A program made the position numbers and the translations under genes. Shown one piece after another: positions 1 to 8,570 of a DNA stretch of 64,000 bases (position 1 is its first letter; each line of letters opens with the position of its first letter). The stretch comes from Arthrobacter sp. OV608. Its GTDB lineage: Bacteria; Actinomycetota; Actinomycetes; Actinomycetales; Micrococcaceae. The stretch is taken from NCBI GenBank assembly GCA_900110595.1, contig FOEZ01000007.1:124001-188000 (forward strand). Reading direction: 5' to 3'. Under the pieces are notes generated by a model. It saw nothing but the letters and a program-made list of their open reading frames with translations. It was not told the DNA's origin and searched no databases.

Positions 1-101
1 CATGGTGCGATCATACTGACGCTCCTGGTTACCTGCCGGTTGGGGCCTGTCGCCAGGTGCTGGCACGGCGCCAGAGCGGCAGCCGCAACAGCGTTTAAGC
101 A

Positions 102-139
102 CAGCTGGCCCGTCCGCTGGAAGGCGGGCGGGCCAGCTG
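102..139 (-). terminator. Hairpin downstream of the rhamnogalacturonan lyase gene
   Basis: The arms CAGCTGGCCCGTCCGC and GCGGGCGGGCCAGCTG differ from perfect complementarity at one place, which can form a G-U pair, and enclose a short loop. The hairpin starts 14 bases beyond the stop of the minus-strand lyase gene, so it is a likely transcription terminator. The following T tract is weak. Confidence 0.6.
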
Positions 140-152
140 GTGGCGGGTAAGG

Positions 153-3100
153 CTAACCGGCGCGGGTGTAGACGATATCCGGCTGCGCGGGAAGCTCCAT
201 GTCCTTACCGATGAAGAAGCCGGGGTGCGGCGGCTGGTTGTAGGCGATGTTCTCGCGTGCAACCGAAAGCCGGTACGCCGGATCGTGCATCAGGGTCCGG
301 AGCCGGACGTCAGTGGACGCGGTGGTGGTGTAGATCCGCAACTCTGTGCTGTCAGCCGATGGCCAGGCGAGTTCCTCACGCCAGTCACCCAGGAGATCGG
401 CCTGGATGGCGGGATTGCCCTTGGTGCTGTTGTTGGACTTGGCACCGGCGGCCGTCAGCAGCCTGTCACTGGATTCGGTCTCCCAGTTCCACTTGGCGAT
501 GCTGGGCGTCCCCGTGCTGGTGGCAGCGTTCCAGTCATGATCCACGATCTCGCGGAGCAGGTCGCCGTCCCACCAGGCCATGAAGTTGGCTGCCGGGATC
601 TTGTTGGCTATCAGCTCCCCCTTGGAGGACCGCAGTTCACCAACGGGCGAGTTCCAGGCCGCGTCGCCACCAATGGCCCAGCCTTCGGCACCCGCGTAGC
701 GCGGATCGATGTCTCCGGCGGCCGCGCGGCCGGTGTCCTTGGTGGCGGGGATGCTCCAGAGCACCTCGCCGGTCCGTGAATCCCGGAACGTGGCGCCCCT
801 GTTGCCGCTCGAGCCCATATCCTCGTGGGCGGCAAACGTCTCCAGTCCCGGCCGGGACGGGTCGAGGTCGCTGGTGTGGATGGCGTCGCCATGGCCCAGA
901 CCGGTGGTGTACAGGGGCTTGCCGTTGTCATCGATGGTCATGGAACCGAAGACAAACTCGTCCTTGCCATCAGCGTCCACATCCACCACGGACAGGTTGT
1001 GGTTGCCCTGGCTCCGGTACTGGGCGCCGCTGATATCCGAATCGAAGACCCAGCGCCTGGTGATCTTGCCGCCCACCAGGTCGTAGGTGGCCAGCACGGC
1101 GCGGGTATAGTAGCCGCGGCTGAACATCATGGACGGGTGTTCACCATCCAGGTAGGCCACAGCGCCGAGGAAGCGGTCCACGCGGTTTCCGTACGTGTCG
1201 CCCCAGGCCCCCACGTCGCCGCGCGGCGGATCGTAGGCAACGGTGTCCATCACAGTGCCGCTGGCCCCGTGGAACACGGTCAGGTACTCCGGCCCCGTGA
1301 GCACGTACCCGCTGCTGTTGCGGTAATCGGCGCCGGGGTTGCCGATCACGGTGCCCGCGGCGTCACGCGTGCCGTCCGCCGTCTTCATCGCAACTTCAGC
1401 CTTGCCGTCGCCGTCGAAGTCGTAGGCGAGCAACTGGGTGTAGTGGGCGCCGGCACGAATGTTCGGGCCCATGTTGATGCGCCAGAGCTTAGTGCCGTCC
1501 ATCCTGTAGGCATCCACGTAGACAGTACCGGTGTAGCCTGCCTGCGAGTTGTCCTTGGAGTTGGACGGGGACCACATCTGGAGGACCTCGTACGTGCCGT
1601 CACCGTCCAGGTCTGCCACGCTCGAATCCCCGGCGGAGTAGCTGTACGGCTGGCCGTCCTTGGTGTAGTCGTCGGCAGGCTTGTCCAGCTTGATGGCAAG
1701 GTAGTCCCGGGCCAGCGGCGTGAACTCCACGGTGAGCTGGTCCCCGCCGTTGCCCACGGATTTGATGACGTACCTGGAGGACGCCGTTCCTGCCGGATCG
1801 AGGAAGGTGGTGCTGTTGCGGATCGGCTCATCAGTGAGCTGGACGCCGTCGCGGATCACATGGAAGCCGATCTGCTCAGGGTCGAGTCCGAGCATGCGCC
1901 AGCCCACCCGGACCCCTTCGCCGGTCAGCAACGCAACGGGGGCGCGGTCCAGCTTCTCCATCTGGCGGTTCACCACAGTGACCTTTTCAGTCCCCACCAC
2001 CGGGGACGGCGCTGATTCGCCGCCCTTATTCACGGTGGTGACGCGGTAGTAGTACTTGATGGTGGTCAGCACGGTGTAGTCCGTGTAGTTGACCTCGCTG
2101 GCACGGCCCACGTACTCAAAAGGACCGTCGGGGGAGGTGGAGCGGTAGACCTGGTAGGCCGCAGCGCCGGAAACCTTCTGCCATTTGAGCGTGACACTGG
2201 TCTTCTCCACTGCTTTGACGTCCACCTTGGCAGTGGCTGCCGGGACGCGAGTGCCGGGGTCCACCAAGGCGGTTTCCACCGTATTGGAGGGCACCGATTC
2301 CAGCCCGGTGTTGTCCAGCGCGGTGACGAAGTACTTGTACTTCAGTCCGGCGAACGCCGTGGTGTCCTGGAGGGCCGCGCTGGTCACGTTCTCCGCAATC
2401 AGCCGGGGTTCGGCTTCGAACGAGGCCTGGCGGAACACCTTGTAGCTGGCGGCATCCGCCACAGCGTCCCAGGCAAGGTCAACGGTGGGTGGTTCTGCCG
2501 CGGCATTGACGGCAACCGTGTGCAGGTTGGTGGGGCCCACCAGCAGTGGGGTGACCTCCAGGCCGTTAAGCCGCTGCCCGGAGCCGCTGATAGTGAGGTT
2601 CAGCTGTCCGTCCGAGACCAGGACCTGGTTGATGATTTTTGTTGCTGATGACGCCCTGCTCGAGGACACCTGGCCGAAGGAGGTTCCTTCTGCAGCGACG
2701 TCGGTGCGGGTGGAGCCGATCCAGTCGCTGTGGTACGTCTTCAAGGCGTAGGTGCCGTTGGGGACGTCGAGCTGGAATTCGAAGCTGGAACCGCTGAGGA
2801 CGAAGTCGCGCAGCAGGTTGCTGGTCACGGCGCCGCGGTCCCGGTCGCTGAGCACCGAGATGTCCTTGAAGCCGAAGCCGCGCTGGGCCGTGTAGCCCAT
2901 GGTCCGGTTGACCTCGGTGTAGCCGGTTTCGACCGGCGCTCCCACAGGCCCGAAGTCGAACTTGTACTTGGCTTGTTTGGTGGTCACCATGTGCGGGTCG
3001 CTGGGCTCGGAGAGGCCTTTGCCGTTCATCGCGGCCACGCGGACGTTGTAGGCAGTCCCTTCGTTCAGTCCGGAAAGGTTGACCGTGGGTACGGTGGAGG

Positions 3101-4547
3101 TGGTGGTGAGCTTGTAGGCGCTGTCCGGCTCGGAGGCCAGCTTCCGGTACACCTTGTAGATGTCCGCACCGTCAACCGGCTGCCATTTCAACAATGCCCC
3201 GGCGTTCGAGACGCTGCCGGCTACCACGCCCTGCGGCTTGGCCGGAACGGACGACGGCGGTGCGATTTCCTTGACGCGCGCGGCCAGCGGAACGCTGAGC
3301 TGCTTCACTCCGCCTGCCACCAGCCGGGCGATCTGGATGGCGCCGTACTCCTGGAAGTGGGTGTTGTCCACCGTGCCGGTGGGCCGGTTCGGGTAGATGC
3401 CCGCATCGACGTGGAGGAAGACCGATTTGGTGTCCTCCGGGCCGATGGCGTCGTAATAGGCCCGGCTCGAGGCGGACAGGTCCACCAGGGCCACGTTTTC
3501 CTCGGCGGCGAGTTCCTGCATCTTGGCGACGTACTCGGGGAAGCTGACGTTGAACTTGCCGGTGGCTTCGTCATAGTCCCGGCGGCCCACGGGCGTGACC
3601 AGGACGGGTGTTGCGCCGCGCTGCCGCGCGCCGTTCACGTACGTGCGGAGGTATTCCTTGTAGTCGGCGGGGGAGGCATAACGGTCATCCACGCCGATAG
3701 TGGCATCATTGTGGCCGAACTGGACCATCAGGTAGTCGCCGGGGTTGATGACCCGCAGGATCTCGTCCAGCCGGCCCTGGCTGATGAAGTTTTTGGAGCT
3801 GCGGCCGCCGATGGCGTGGTTCTTAAAGGAGACCTTTTCATCGAAGTAGCGCTCGATCATCTGGCCCCATCCGGCCTGGGGAGCGAAACCGGGATCATAG
3901 GTCTGCACCGTTGAGTCGCCGGCGAGGTAGACGCCGGGATCCGTGGTGGCGGTGCGGGGAGCGCGGGCGGCGATGACCAGCGAATTGATCTTGGCCGCGG
4001 TGCCGCTGAAATCGAGGTTGAGCTGGCCGTCAACCAGCGAAATGGGGAATTCCATTTCCAGATACTGGCCGGCAGGCTTGTCCGTTGCCTGCACCTTCGC
4101 CATGGCTTCGGCGGTGATGGCGATGTTCGTGGCCTCCGTGGCGTCGCCGGCAATGAGTTTGACCGTGTAGTCGCCATTGGGCAGGTCCACCAGGAAAGTG
4201 CTGCCCTGTGCCTGCACGAAGTCGGAGCGCAGCGCATCCCCCGTGCCCCGGTCTGCGCCGGAGGTGACCGCGGTGTCAGTAAAGCCGAACTTTGTGGCCG
4301 CCGAGTACTGGGTGCCGGCGGCAACAGCGGTGTAGCCATCCGCTGTGGCACCGGGACCGAAATCGAACTTGAATCCGCTTCCCACCGGCGGCAGCGCGGT
4401 ATCCGCCTGGACTGCGGGGAGGCCGGTGAAGGCGATGGCAGCTGAGGCCATGGCGGCTGTCACGGCTTTTGCGGCGGTTGGGATCCGGCGGTCCCGGGAG
4501 GGAGGTGGTTGCTGGGATTGTGGGGCTTCTTGCGGGGATTTGTTCAA
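153..4547 (-). CDS. Secreted rhamnogalacturonan acetylesterase / PL11-type rhamnogalacturonan lyase fusion
   Basis: Exported enzyme predicted to deacetylate and cleave the rhamnogalacturonan I backbone of pectin. I chose the TTG start at 4547 because AAGGAG lies 7 bases upstream and a signal peptide follows (about residues 1-48, ending AVQA). The gene stays open to 4694, but that extension has no signal-like features. Order in the 1464-residue product: carbohydrate-binding-like domain (about 55-195, opening KFDFGPG), SGNH/GDSL esterase (about 205-425; GDST near 210, GHND near 278, DNTH near 394), fibronectin-III (about 435-520), a second KFDFGP domain (about 525-665), two more fibronectin-III domains, then a lyase module (about 860 to the end) with MEKLDRAPVAL and DxDGDG repeats as in YesW/YesX. 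Both activities are family-based. It stands alone on its strand. Confidence 0.9.
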   Translation of the reverse strand: MNKSPQEAPQSQQPPPSRDRRIPTAAKAVTAAMASAAIAFTGLPAVQADTALPPVGSGFKFDFGPGATADGYTAVAAGTQYSAATKFGFTDTAVTSGADRGTGDALRSDFVQAQGSTFLVDLPNGDYTVKLIAGDATEATNIAITAEAMAKVQATDKPAGQYLEMEFPISLVDGQLNLDFSGTAAKINSLVIAARAPRTATTDPGVYLAGDSTVQTYDPGFAPQAGWGQMIERYFDEKVSFKNHAIGGRSSKNFISQGRLDEILRVINPGDYLMVQFGHNDATIGVDDRYASPADYKEYLRTYVNGARQRGATPVLVTPVGRRDYDEATGKFNVSFPEYVAKMQELAAEENVALVDLSASSRAYYDAIGPEDTKSVFLHVDAGIYPNRPTGTVDNTHFQEYGAIQIARLVAGGVKQLSVPLAARVKEIAPPSSVPAKPQGVVAGSVSNAGALLKWQPVDGADIYKVYRKLASEPDSAYKLTTTSTVPTVNLSGLNEGTAYNVRVAAMNGKGLSEPSDPHMVTTKQAKYKFDFGPVGAPVETGYTEVNRTMGYTAQRGFGFKDISVLSDRDRGAVTSNLLRDFVLSGSSFEFQLDVPNGTYALKTYHSDWIGSTRTDVAAEGTSFGQVSSSRASSATKIINQVLVSDGQLNLTISGSGQRLNGLEVTPLLVGPTNLHTVAVNAAAEPPTVDLAWDAVADAASYKVFRQASFEAEPRLIAENVTSAALQDTTAFAGLKYKYFVTALDNTGLESVPSNTVETALVDPGTRVPAATAKVDVKAVEKTSVTLKWQKVSGAAAYQVYRSTSPDGPFEYVGRASEVNYTDYTVLTTIKYYYRVTTVNKGGESAPSPVVGTEKVTVVNRQMEKLDRAPVALLTGEGVRVGWRMLGLDPEQIGFHVIRDGVQLTDEPIRNSTTFLDPAGTASSRYVIKSVGNGGDQLTVEFTPLARDYLAIKLDKPADDYTKDGQPYSYSAGDSSVADLDGDGTYEVLQMWSPSNSKDNSQAGYTGTVYVDAYRMDGTKLWRINMGPNIRAGAHYTQLLAYDFDGDGKAEVAMKTADGTRDAAGTVIGNPGADYRNSSGYVLTGPEYLTVFHGASGTVMDTVAYDPPRGDVGAWGDTYGNRVDRFLGAVAYLDGEHPSMMFSRGYYTRAVLATYDLVGGKITRRWVFDSDISGAQYRSQGNHNLSVVDVDADGKDEFVFGSMTIDDNGKPLYTTGLGHGDAIHTSDLDPSRPGLETFAAHEDMGSSGNRGATFRDSRTGEVLWSIPATKDTGRAAAGDIDPRYAGAEGWAIGGDAAWNSPVGELRSSKGELIANKIPAANFMAWWDGDLLREIVDHDWNAATSTGTPSIAKWNWETESSDRLLTAAGAKSNNSTKGNPAIQADLLGDWREELAWPSADSTELRIYTTTASTDVRLRTLMHDPAYRLSVARENIAYNQPPHPGFFIGKDMELPAQPDIVYTRAG

Positions 4548-4590
4548 CGGACATCTCCTTCGATGAGCGGTGGCAAGCGGTACCCAGGAA

Positions 4591-4610
4591 GGTTGGAACG
4601 ATTCAAAACA
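4591..4610. promoter_or_regulatory. Possible LacI-like operator upstream of the lyase gene
   Basis: TTGGAACGATTCAA is an imperfect palindrome centred on CG, the general form of LacI-family sites. It lies about 45 bases upstream of the TTG start of the lyase gene. A weaker TTCGA...TCGAA pair sits at 4649-4666. No LacI gene is in the window, so this is tentative. The rest of the gap from 4548 to 4903 holds only the doxX terminator hairpin. Confidence 0.25.
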
Positions 4611-4827
4611 GTAACGCGCCGACGATGGCGCCTTACGGGTTTGAGGGTTTCGAGTGATGATTCGAACTAGCTGAGACCTGGGATAGTGATGCAACTCTCG
4701 CTGCAGCAGTTATTGGTCTATCAGCCGGCAAAGGACTCTGGCAAGCGTTTTCCCAACTTTCCGTGAGTTTTTCTGGGACTACTTGTTTGGAACTGTTCGC
4801 GCCTCCGCCAGAGTTCGTGTTAAATGC

Positions 4828-4865
4828 CGACGGCGGATGCGCACCCAAGTGCCCATCCGCCGTCG
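4828..4865 (-). terminator. Terminator hairpin downstream of doxX
   Basis: The perfect 12-base arms CGACGGCGGATG and CATCCGCCGTCG flank a 14-base loop, just beyond the stop of the minus-strand DoxX gene. On the minus strand the hairpin is followed by GCATTTAAC, giving a short U run. Confidence 0.65.
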
Positions 4866-4903
4866 TGAGGTTTCCGGGCGCGTGGCCCCGGAGCCGGGAA
4901 AGG

Positions 4904-5338
4904 TTAGGCCAGGACGGCCAGCTTCGAGTTGCTGCGGCCAAAGAGCGCGCGGTCCACGGACAGGCGGCCAGCGCCGGTCAGAGCCAAGGCGAACGCGGCC
5001 GCCGCCAGGAGAAGGACCAGTTCGTAGCCGCCGTTGGCGGCGAAAACGCCGGCAGCAGCGTGCACCATAAACAGGGCTCCCAGCATGTCCAGGACCAGGA
5101 GTGCTGCCACCACGCGGGTGAGGATGCCGAGGATCAGGGCGATGCCGCCGGCGAGTTCGAGCACGGCAATGGCGGGCGCTACTGCTTCTGCTGCGGGAAC
5201 ACCCATCTTGGCGAAGGAGGCCTGCGTGCCGGCGATGGTCCACTCGTTGAACTTCTGCCAACCGTGCGCTGCGAAGAGGAAGCCCAGGATGATCCGAAGG
5301 GCAGTGATTGCGGTTGTGGTAAGTCGTGACTGGTTCAT
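4904..5338 (-). CDS. DoxX family membrane protein
   Basis: A 144-residue integral membrane protein with the four hydrophobic segments and the N-terminal pattern (RIILGFLFAAHGWQK, then ELAGGIALILG) of the DoxX/DoxD family. Members are small quinone-linked or redox-stress-associated membrane proteins, and the exact reaction is unknown for most. It is monocistronic, with a terminator hairpin downstream. A perfect 12-bp inverted repeat lies 18-45 bases upstream of the ATG, so it is probably repressed by a MarR-type sensor of electrophiles or quinones encoded elsewhere. No regulator gene is adjacent. Confidence 0.85.
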   Translation of the reverse strand: MNQSRLTTTAITALRIILGFLFAAHGWQKFNEWTIAGTQASFAKMGVPAAEAVAPAIAVLELAGGIALILGILTRVVAALLVLDMLGALFMVHAAAGVFAANGGYELVLLLAAAAFALALTGAGRLSVDRALFGRSNSKLAVLA

Positions 5339-5355
5339 GGGTATTAACTCTCGCT

Positions 5356-5383
5356 GCTAATAGTTGAAGAGTCAACTATTAGC
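5356..5383. promoter_or_regulatory. Perfect palindromic operator upstream of doxX (MarR type)
   Basis: GCTAATAGTTGA, a 4-base spacer AGAG, then TCAACTATTAGC form a perfect 12-bp inverted repeat between the divergent doxX and MATE genes. The TAGTTGA/TCAACTA core is typical of MarR-family repressor sites. It is AT-rich against a GC-rich background, which makes chance unlikely. Confidence 0.75.
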
Positions 5384-5434
5384 GTCATAATGTGGGCTTT
5401 GTCATGCCGGCGTGGATACAACCAGACCCCCGAT

Positions 5435-5440
5435 TAGGCT
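5435..5440 (+). promoter_or_regulatory. -10 box of a leaderless transcript (MATE gene)
   Basis: TAGGCT is followed by six bases (GGCAAG) and then the GTG start. There is no Shine-Dalgarno sequence. The spacing places the transcript start at or next to the start codon. Confidence 0.6.
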
Positions 5441-5446
5441 GGCAAG

Positions 5447-6799
5447 GTGCCCCACTTACCTGCGCCGGCGCCGGCCGCCCCACCGAAAGGACATACCCGC
5501 GAGATCCTTCGGCTGGCGGTACCCGCCTTTGGCGCTCTCGTCGCTGAACCACTCTTCCTGCTCGCGGATTCGGCGATCGTTGGCCACCTCGGCGTAGCCC
5601 AGCTGGCCGGCGTCGGATTGGCAACGGCAGCGCTGCACACCGCCGTCGGCCTGATGGTCTTTTTGGCCTACTCCACCACCCCTGCGGTGGCCCGGGCCAT
5701 GGGGGACGGGCAGCCCGGTAAGGCCCTGGCGGCCGGGCGCGACGGCGTCTGGCTGGCACTGCTGCTGGGTGTTGTCCTGGCCGTGGCCGGGTTCGTGGCA
5801 GCCGATCCGCTGATCGGCCTGCTGGGCGCGGAAGGCGAGGTGCGCTCCTTTGCCGTTGACTACCTCCGTTGGTCGATGCCGGGCCTGGTGGCAATGTTGC
5901 TCATCTTCGCGGGCACCGGGCTTCTCCGTGGCCTCCAGGACACCCGGACTCCCCTGGTGGTGGCCACGGCGGGTTTTGCGCTGAACATTGTCCTGAACCT
6001 GTGGCTGGTGTACGGGCTGGGCTGGTCCGTCGCGGGTTCCGCGGTGGGCACCAGCGTGGCCCAATGGGCCATGGCCGCGGTCTACCTGGTGATGGTGAAG
6101 CGCAATGCCGGGGCGCACGGCGTGAGCCTGCTGCCCAGCTGGAGCGGTATCCGGAGCATGACGCGTGTCGGATCGTGGCTGATGCTGCGCACGCTCAGCC
6201 TGCGCATTGCCATCCTGGCCACCGTCTTTGTGGGCACGGCGCAGGGAGCCGTGAACCTGGCGGCCCACCAGCTGGCCATGACCATCTTCTCTTTCCTGGC
6301 CTTCGCCCTGGACGCGCTCGCGATTGCGGCTCAGGCATTGATCGGCAAGGAGCTGGGCGCCTCCAATCCGCATAGGGCACGGTTGTTGACCGGGACCATG
6401 ACCCGTTGGGGGCTTGGTTTCGGTGTGGTGACGGGCGCACTCCTGGCCGTTGCGGCGCCTTGGGCGGGCGCCCTCTTTACGTCCGACCCGCAGGTTCAGT
6501 CAGTCCTGGCCGTTGCCTTGTGGGTCCTCGCTGCCGGCCAGCCGATCGCGGGATACGTCTTTGTGCTTGACGGGGTGCTGATCGGCGCCGGTGACGCCAA
6601 GTACCTGGCGTTGGCCGGTGTGGTGAACCTGGCCGTATACGTGCCGCTGCTGATTGCGGTGGCACTCTCGCACGCTGCGGGCGCGCCTGGACTTGGCTGG
6701 CTGTGGGCCGCCTTCGCACTGGGTTACATGGCCGCCCGCGCCGTCACTCTTGGCGTCCGAGCGCGTTCCGACCGCTGGATGGTGCTGGGTTCGCCCTAG
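5447..6799 (+). CDS. MATE family efflux transporter
   Basis: A 450-residue cytoplasmic-membrane antiporter of the multidrug and toxic compound extrusion family (NorM/DinF type), expected to export organic cations or other compounds with Na+ or H+ entry. The protein shows about twelve hydrophobic segments in two similar halves, with PAFGALVAEPLFLLADSAIVGHLG at the start of the first half, close to the DinF consensus, and a short Pro/Ala-rich tail before it. The GTG start fits a leaderless promoter. The gene is divergent from doxX. The substrate cannot be read from the sequence. Confidence 0.9.
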   Translation: MPHLPAPAPAAPPKGHTREILRLAVPAFGALVAEPLFLLADSAIVGHLGVAQLAGVGLATAALHTAVGLMVFLAYSTTPAVARAMGDGQPGKALAAGRDGVWLALLLGVVLAVAGFVAADPLIGLLGAEGEVRSFAVDYLRWSMPGLVAMLLIFAGTGLLRGLQDTRTPLVVATAGFALNIVLNLWLVYGLGWSVAGSAVGTSVAQWAMAAVYLVMVKRNAGAHGVSLLPSWSGIRSMTRVGSWLMLRTLSLRIAILATVFVGTAQGAVNLAAHQLAMTIFSFLAFALDALAIAAQALIGKELGASNPHRARLLTGTMTRWGLGFGVVTGALLAVAAPWAGALFTSDPQVQSVLAVALWVLAAGQPIAGYVFVLDGVLIGAGDAKYLALAGVVNLAVYVPLLIAVALSHAAGAPGLGWLWAAFALGYMAARAVTLGVRARSDRWMVLGSP

Positions 6800-6812
6800 C
6801 GCGGACCGCCAC

Positions 6813-6818
6813 TAAACT
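6813..6818 (+). promoter_or_regulatory. -10 box of a leaderless transcript (DUF308-like gene)
   Basis: TAAACT, then six bases, then the GTG start at 6825. No ribosome binding site is present in between. Confidence 0.6.
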
Positions 6819-6824
6819 GGACCG

Positions 6825-7415
6825 GTGACCCAACCGAAAACCCCTGCAGACACTGCTCCCGGAACGGCTCCCAGGGCTGACCTGTGGAAGCCGGTCCTCC
6901 TCCGCTCCGCAGCTGCACTGGTGTTCGGCGCTGTCACCATCTTCTGGGCGGCCCCGTCCATAGAGGTTATGGGCTGGTCCGGCGGGCTCTACCTGCTGGC
7001 CACCGGCGTCCTGCTGGTCTGGGGTATCCGGGCGTCGGGGTTTCAGCGGGAGAGCGCCCCGGACAAACTGCTTTCCGCTGCCGGGTCCGTGCTTGCCGGC
7101 GCAGGCGTTGCGCTGCTTCTGCTGCACGGGGACCTGCTGTTTGGTGTCATCGCTGCCCTGGGGTTGGCTGTGGCAGGAGCGCTCGAGCTGTTCTGCGGCC
7201 TGAAATTCCGGGGCCGGCACGTGTTGGCCCGGGACTGGATTGCCTCGGGCATCATCGGCCTGGGCACCGCAGCCATCCTGCCCTTCTTCATCAGCCTGGG
7301 CGCCCATGCGCTGCTCGGCGTGGCCGGTGGCGGCGCCATCATCTCCGGCGTGCTGTGGGCGCTGGCAGGGCTGAGCATCCGGCACGATGCCCGCAGCACT
7401 GCAGGAACGCCGTAA
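6825..7415 (+). CDS. Six-segment membrane protein, HdeD/DUF308-like
   Basis: A 196-residue protein with a polar N-terminus (about 22 residues) followed by about six hydrophobic helices in the regular hairpin arrangement of the HdeD/DUF308 family. No catalytic motif is visible and no function is proposed. It begins 25 bases after the MATE gene but appears to have its own leaderless promoter (TAAACT six bases before the GTG). Its stop codon TAA is itself the first part of another TAAACT box that may drive the next gene. Confidence 0.65.
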   Translation: MTQPKTPADTAPGTAPRADLWKPVLLRSAAALVFGAVTIFWAAPSIEVMGWSGGLYLLATGVLLVWGIRASGFQRESAPDKLLSAAGSVLAGAGVALLLLHGDLLFGVIAALGLAVAGALELFCGLKFRGRHVLARDWIASGIIGLGTAAILPFFISLGAHALLGVAGGGAIISGVLWALAGLSIRHDARSTAGTP

Positions 7416-7521
7416 ACTAGGAAGTGTCCGGTTCTACTGCTCGTAGAAAATTGGTCCGGACGCACTACCGCACTAAGCAAAACCAGGCCGGCCGGCGTGC
7501 CGCCTGCAGGGAGGAATCACC

Positions 7522-7881
7522 GTGGCAGACCAGCAACCAGGACATCCGCGCAAGGTGCGGACCTCGGTGAAGGGCCCGCTGATGTTCTCCGCATTCTGGG
7601 CTGTCGTGGCCTTTTTGGCTGTGGTGATCTTCGCTTCCGGCGGCAGTGCACGCGCCCCCCGTTTCGACCTGGCCTTCACCGCTGCCGGTATCGCCTTCAT
7701 CGTCACTCTGGTGATCGCGGCGATGCTTTCGATGAGCCACAAGGAGAACGCCGAACACCTGGGCAAGGGCTCGGGTGTAAACCTCAGTTCGGCCCCCAAG
7801 CCGTCCCACGGCTTCGGCGGTCCGGGCCCGCAGGACCCTGCCTCCTCTCCGGATGATCTGGAGAACCCCGGGGACCGCTGA
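7522..7881 (+). CDS. Small two-helix membrane protein, unknown function
   Basis: A 119-residue protein with two membrane segments (about residues 22-42 and 53-73) and a polar, Gly/Pro/Ser-rich C-terminal tail of about 45 residues. GTG start with a good ribosome site (GGGAGG, 8-9 bases upstream). The roughly 95-base leader contains a small stem (TCTAC/GTAGA, 7450-7464 region) nested between two copies of the TCCGG/CCGGA motif. I do not recognise a characterised family; similar proteins occur as conserved actinobacterial hypotheticals. Confidence 0.65.
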   Translation: MADQQPGHPRKVRTSVKGPLMFSAFWAVVAFLAVVIFASGGSARAPRFDLAFTAAGIAFIVTLVIAAMLSMSHKENAEHLGKGSGVNLSSAPKPSHGFGGPGPQDPASSPDDLENPGDR

Positions 7882-7953
7882 GCGTCCCTGGCCAGGCATC
7901 ATCCAGGGCGGGCGCCGTCCTTACACAAAGCGCCCCTTGGATAGAGCCGCCCC

Positions 7954-8499
7954 TTAAGCAGACGCCGCCTGACGTGCCCGGTAGGCGGCCACATGCGCCC
8001 GGTTGGCGCAGTTTCCTGTATCGCAGTAGCGCTTGGACCTGTTCCTGCTGAGGTCCAGCACGGCAGCATCGCAGTCCTCGGCCTCGCAGATGCGCATCCG
8101 GTCCATCTCTTTGCCGCGGATGACGTCCGCCAGCGCCATGGCGGCTTCCGTGCTCATCCTGTCCACCAGCGGGGCGTCGGGGGTGGTGGCGTGGAGGTGC
8201 CAGTCCCAGTCATCGTGTTTAACAAGCTGCGGCAGTGCGTTGGCGTCCCGCAGCAGCCGGTTGACTGTCTCGACGGCGGATCCTTCGTCCGCCGTCCACA
8301 GTTCCGCGAGCTGTTGGCGAAGCTGGCGCACGCTAACCAGCTCGTTGTGGTCCCGGGTACGGGATCCGGTGAACCCCTCAGCTGCCAGGAACCGGTCCAG
8401 GTCCGCAGTGGACTCCAGTCCCTCAGTTCCGTTGGCCGCCGAATTGATCAGATTAACCACCGTGCGCAGGGCCACCTCAGTGTCAGGGGCAAAAACCAT
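7954..8499 (-). CDS. CGNR zinc finger (ABATE) regulator
   Basis: A 181-residue predicted transcription regulator: an N-terminal ligand-sensing ABATE-type domain (about 1-125) and a C-terminal CGNR-type zinc finger with CEAEDC and YCDTGNCANR (about 137-168), where the usual CGNR reads CANR. AAGGAG sits five bases before the ATG at 8499. It is divergent from the EamA transporter gene with only 71 bases between the starts, so it probably controls that exporter and itself. No clear palindrome stands out in the gap. Confidence 0.85.
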   Translation of the reverse strand: MVFAPDTEVALRTVVNLINSAANGTEGLESTADLDRFLAAEGFTGSRTRDHNELVSVRQLRQQLAELWTADEGSAVETVNRLLRDANALPQLVKHDDWDWHLHATTPDAPLVDRMSTEAAMALADVIRGKEMDRMRICEAEDCDAAVLDLSRNRSKRYCDTGNCANRAHVAAYRARQAASA

Positions 8500-8570
8500 C
8501 TTGACTCCTTACAGCGCTGTCCCGTACTGTCATGACCATCACCCTACTTTACTCCTGACAGGAGGCGACG

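Noticed and set aside
825..2015. Long plus-strand reading frame (396 residues) opposite the lyase gene
   Set aside because: It is antisense to a strongly supported coding region, consists of Val/Gly/Arg/His-rich shadow protein and has no family features. The same holds for 2730-3914.
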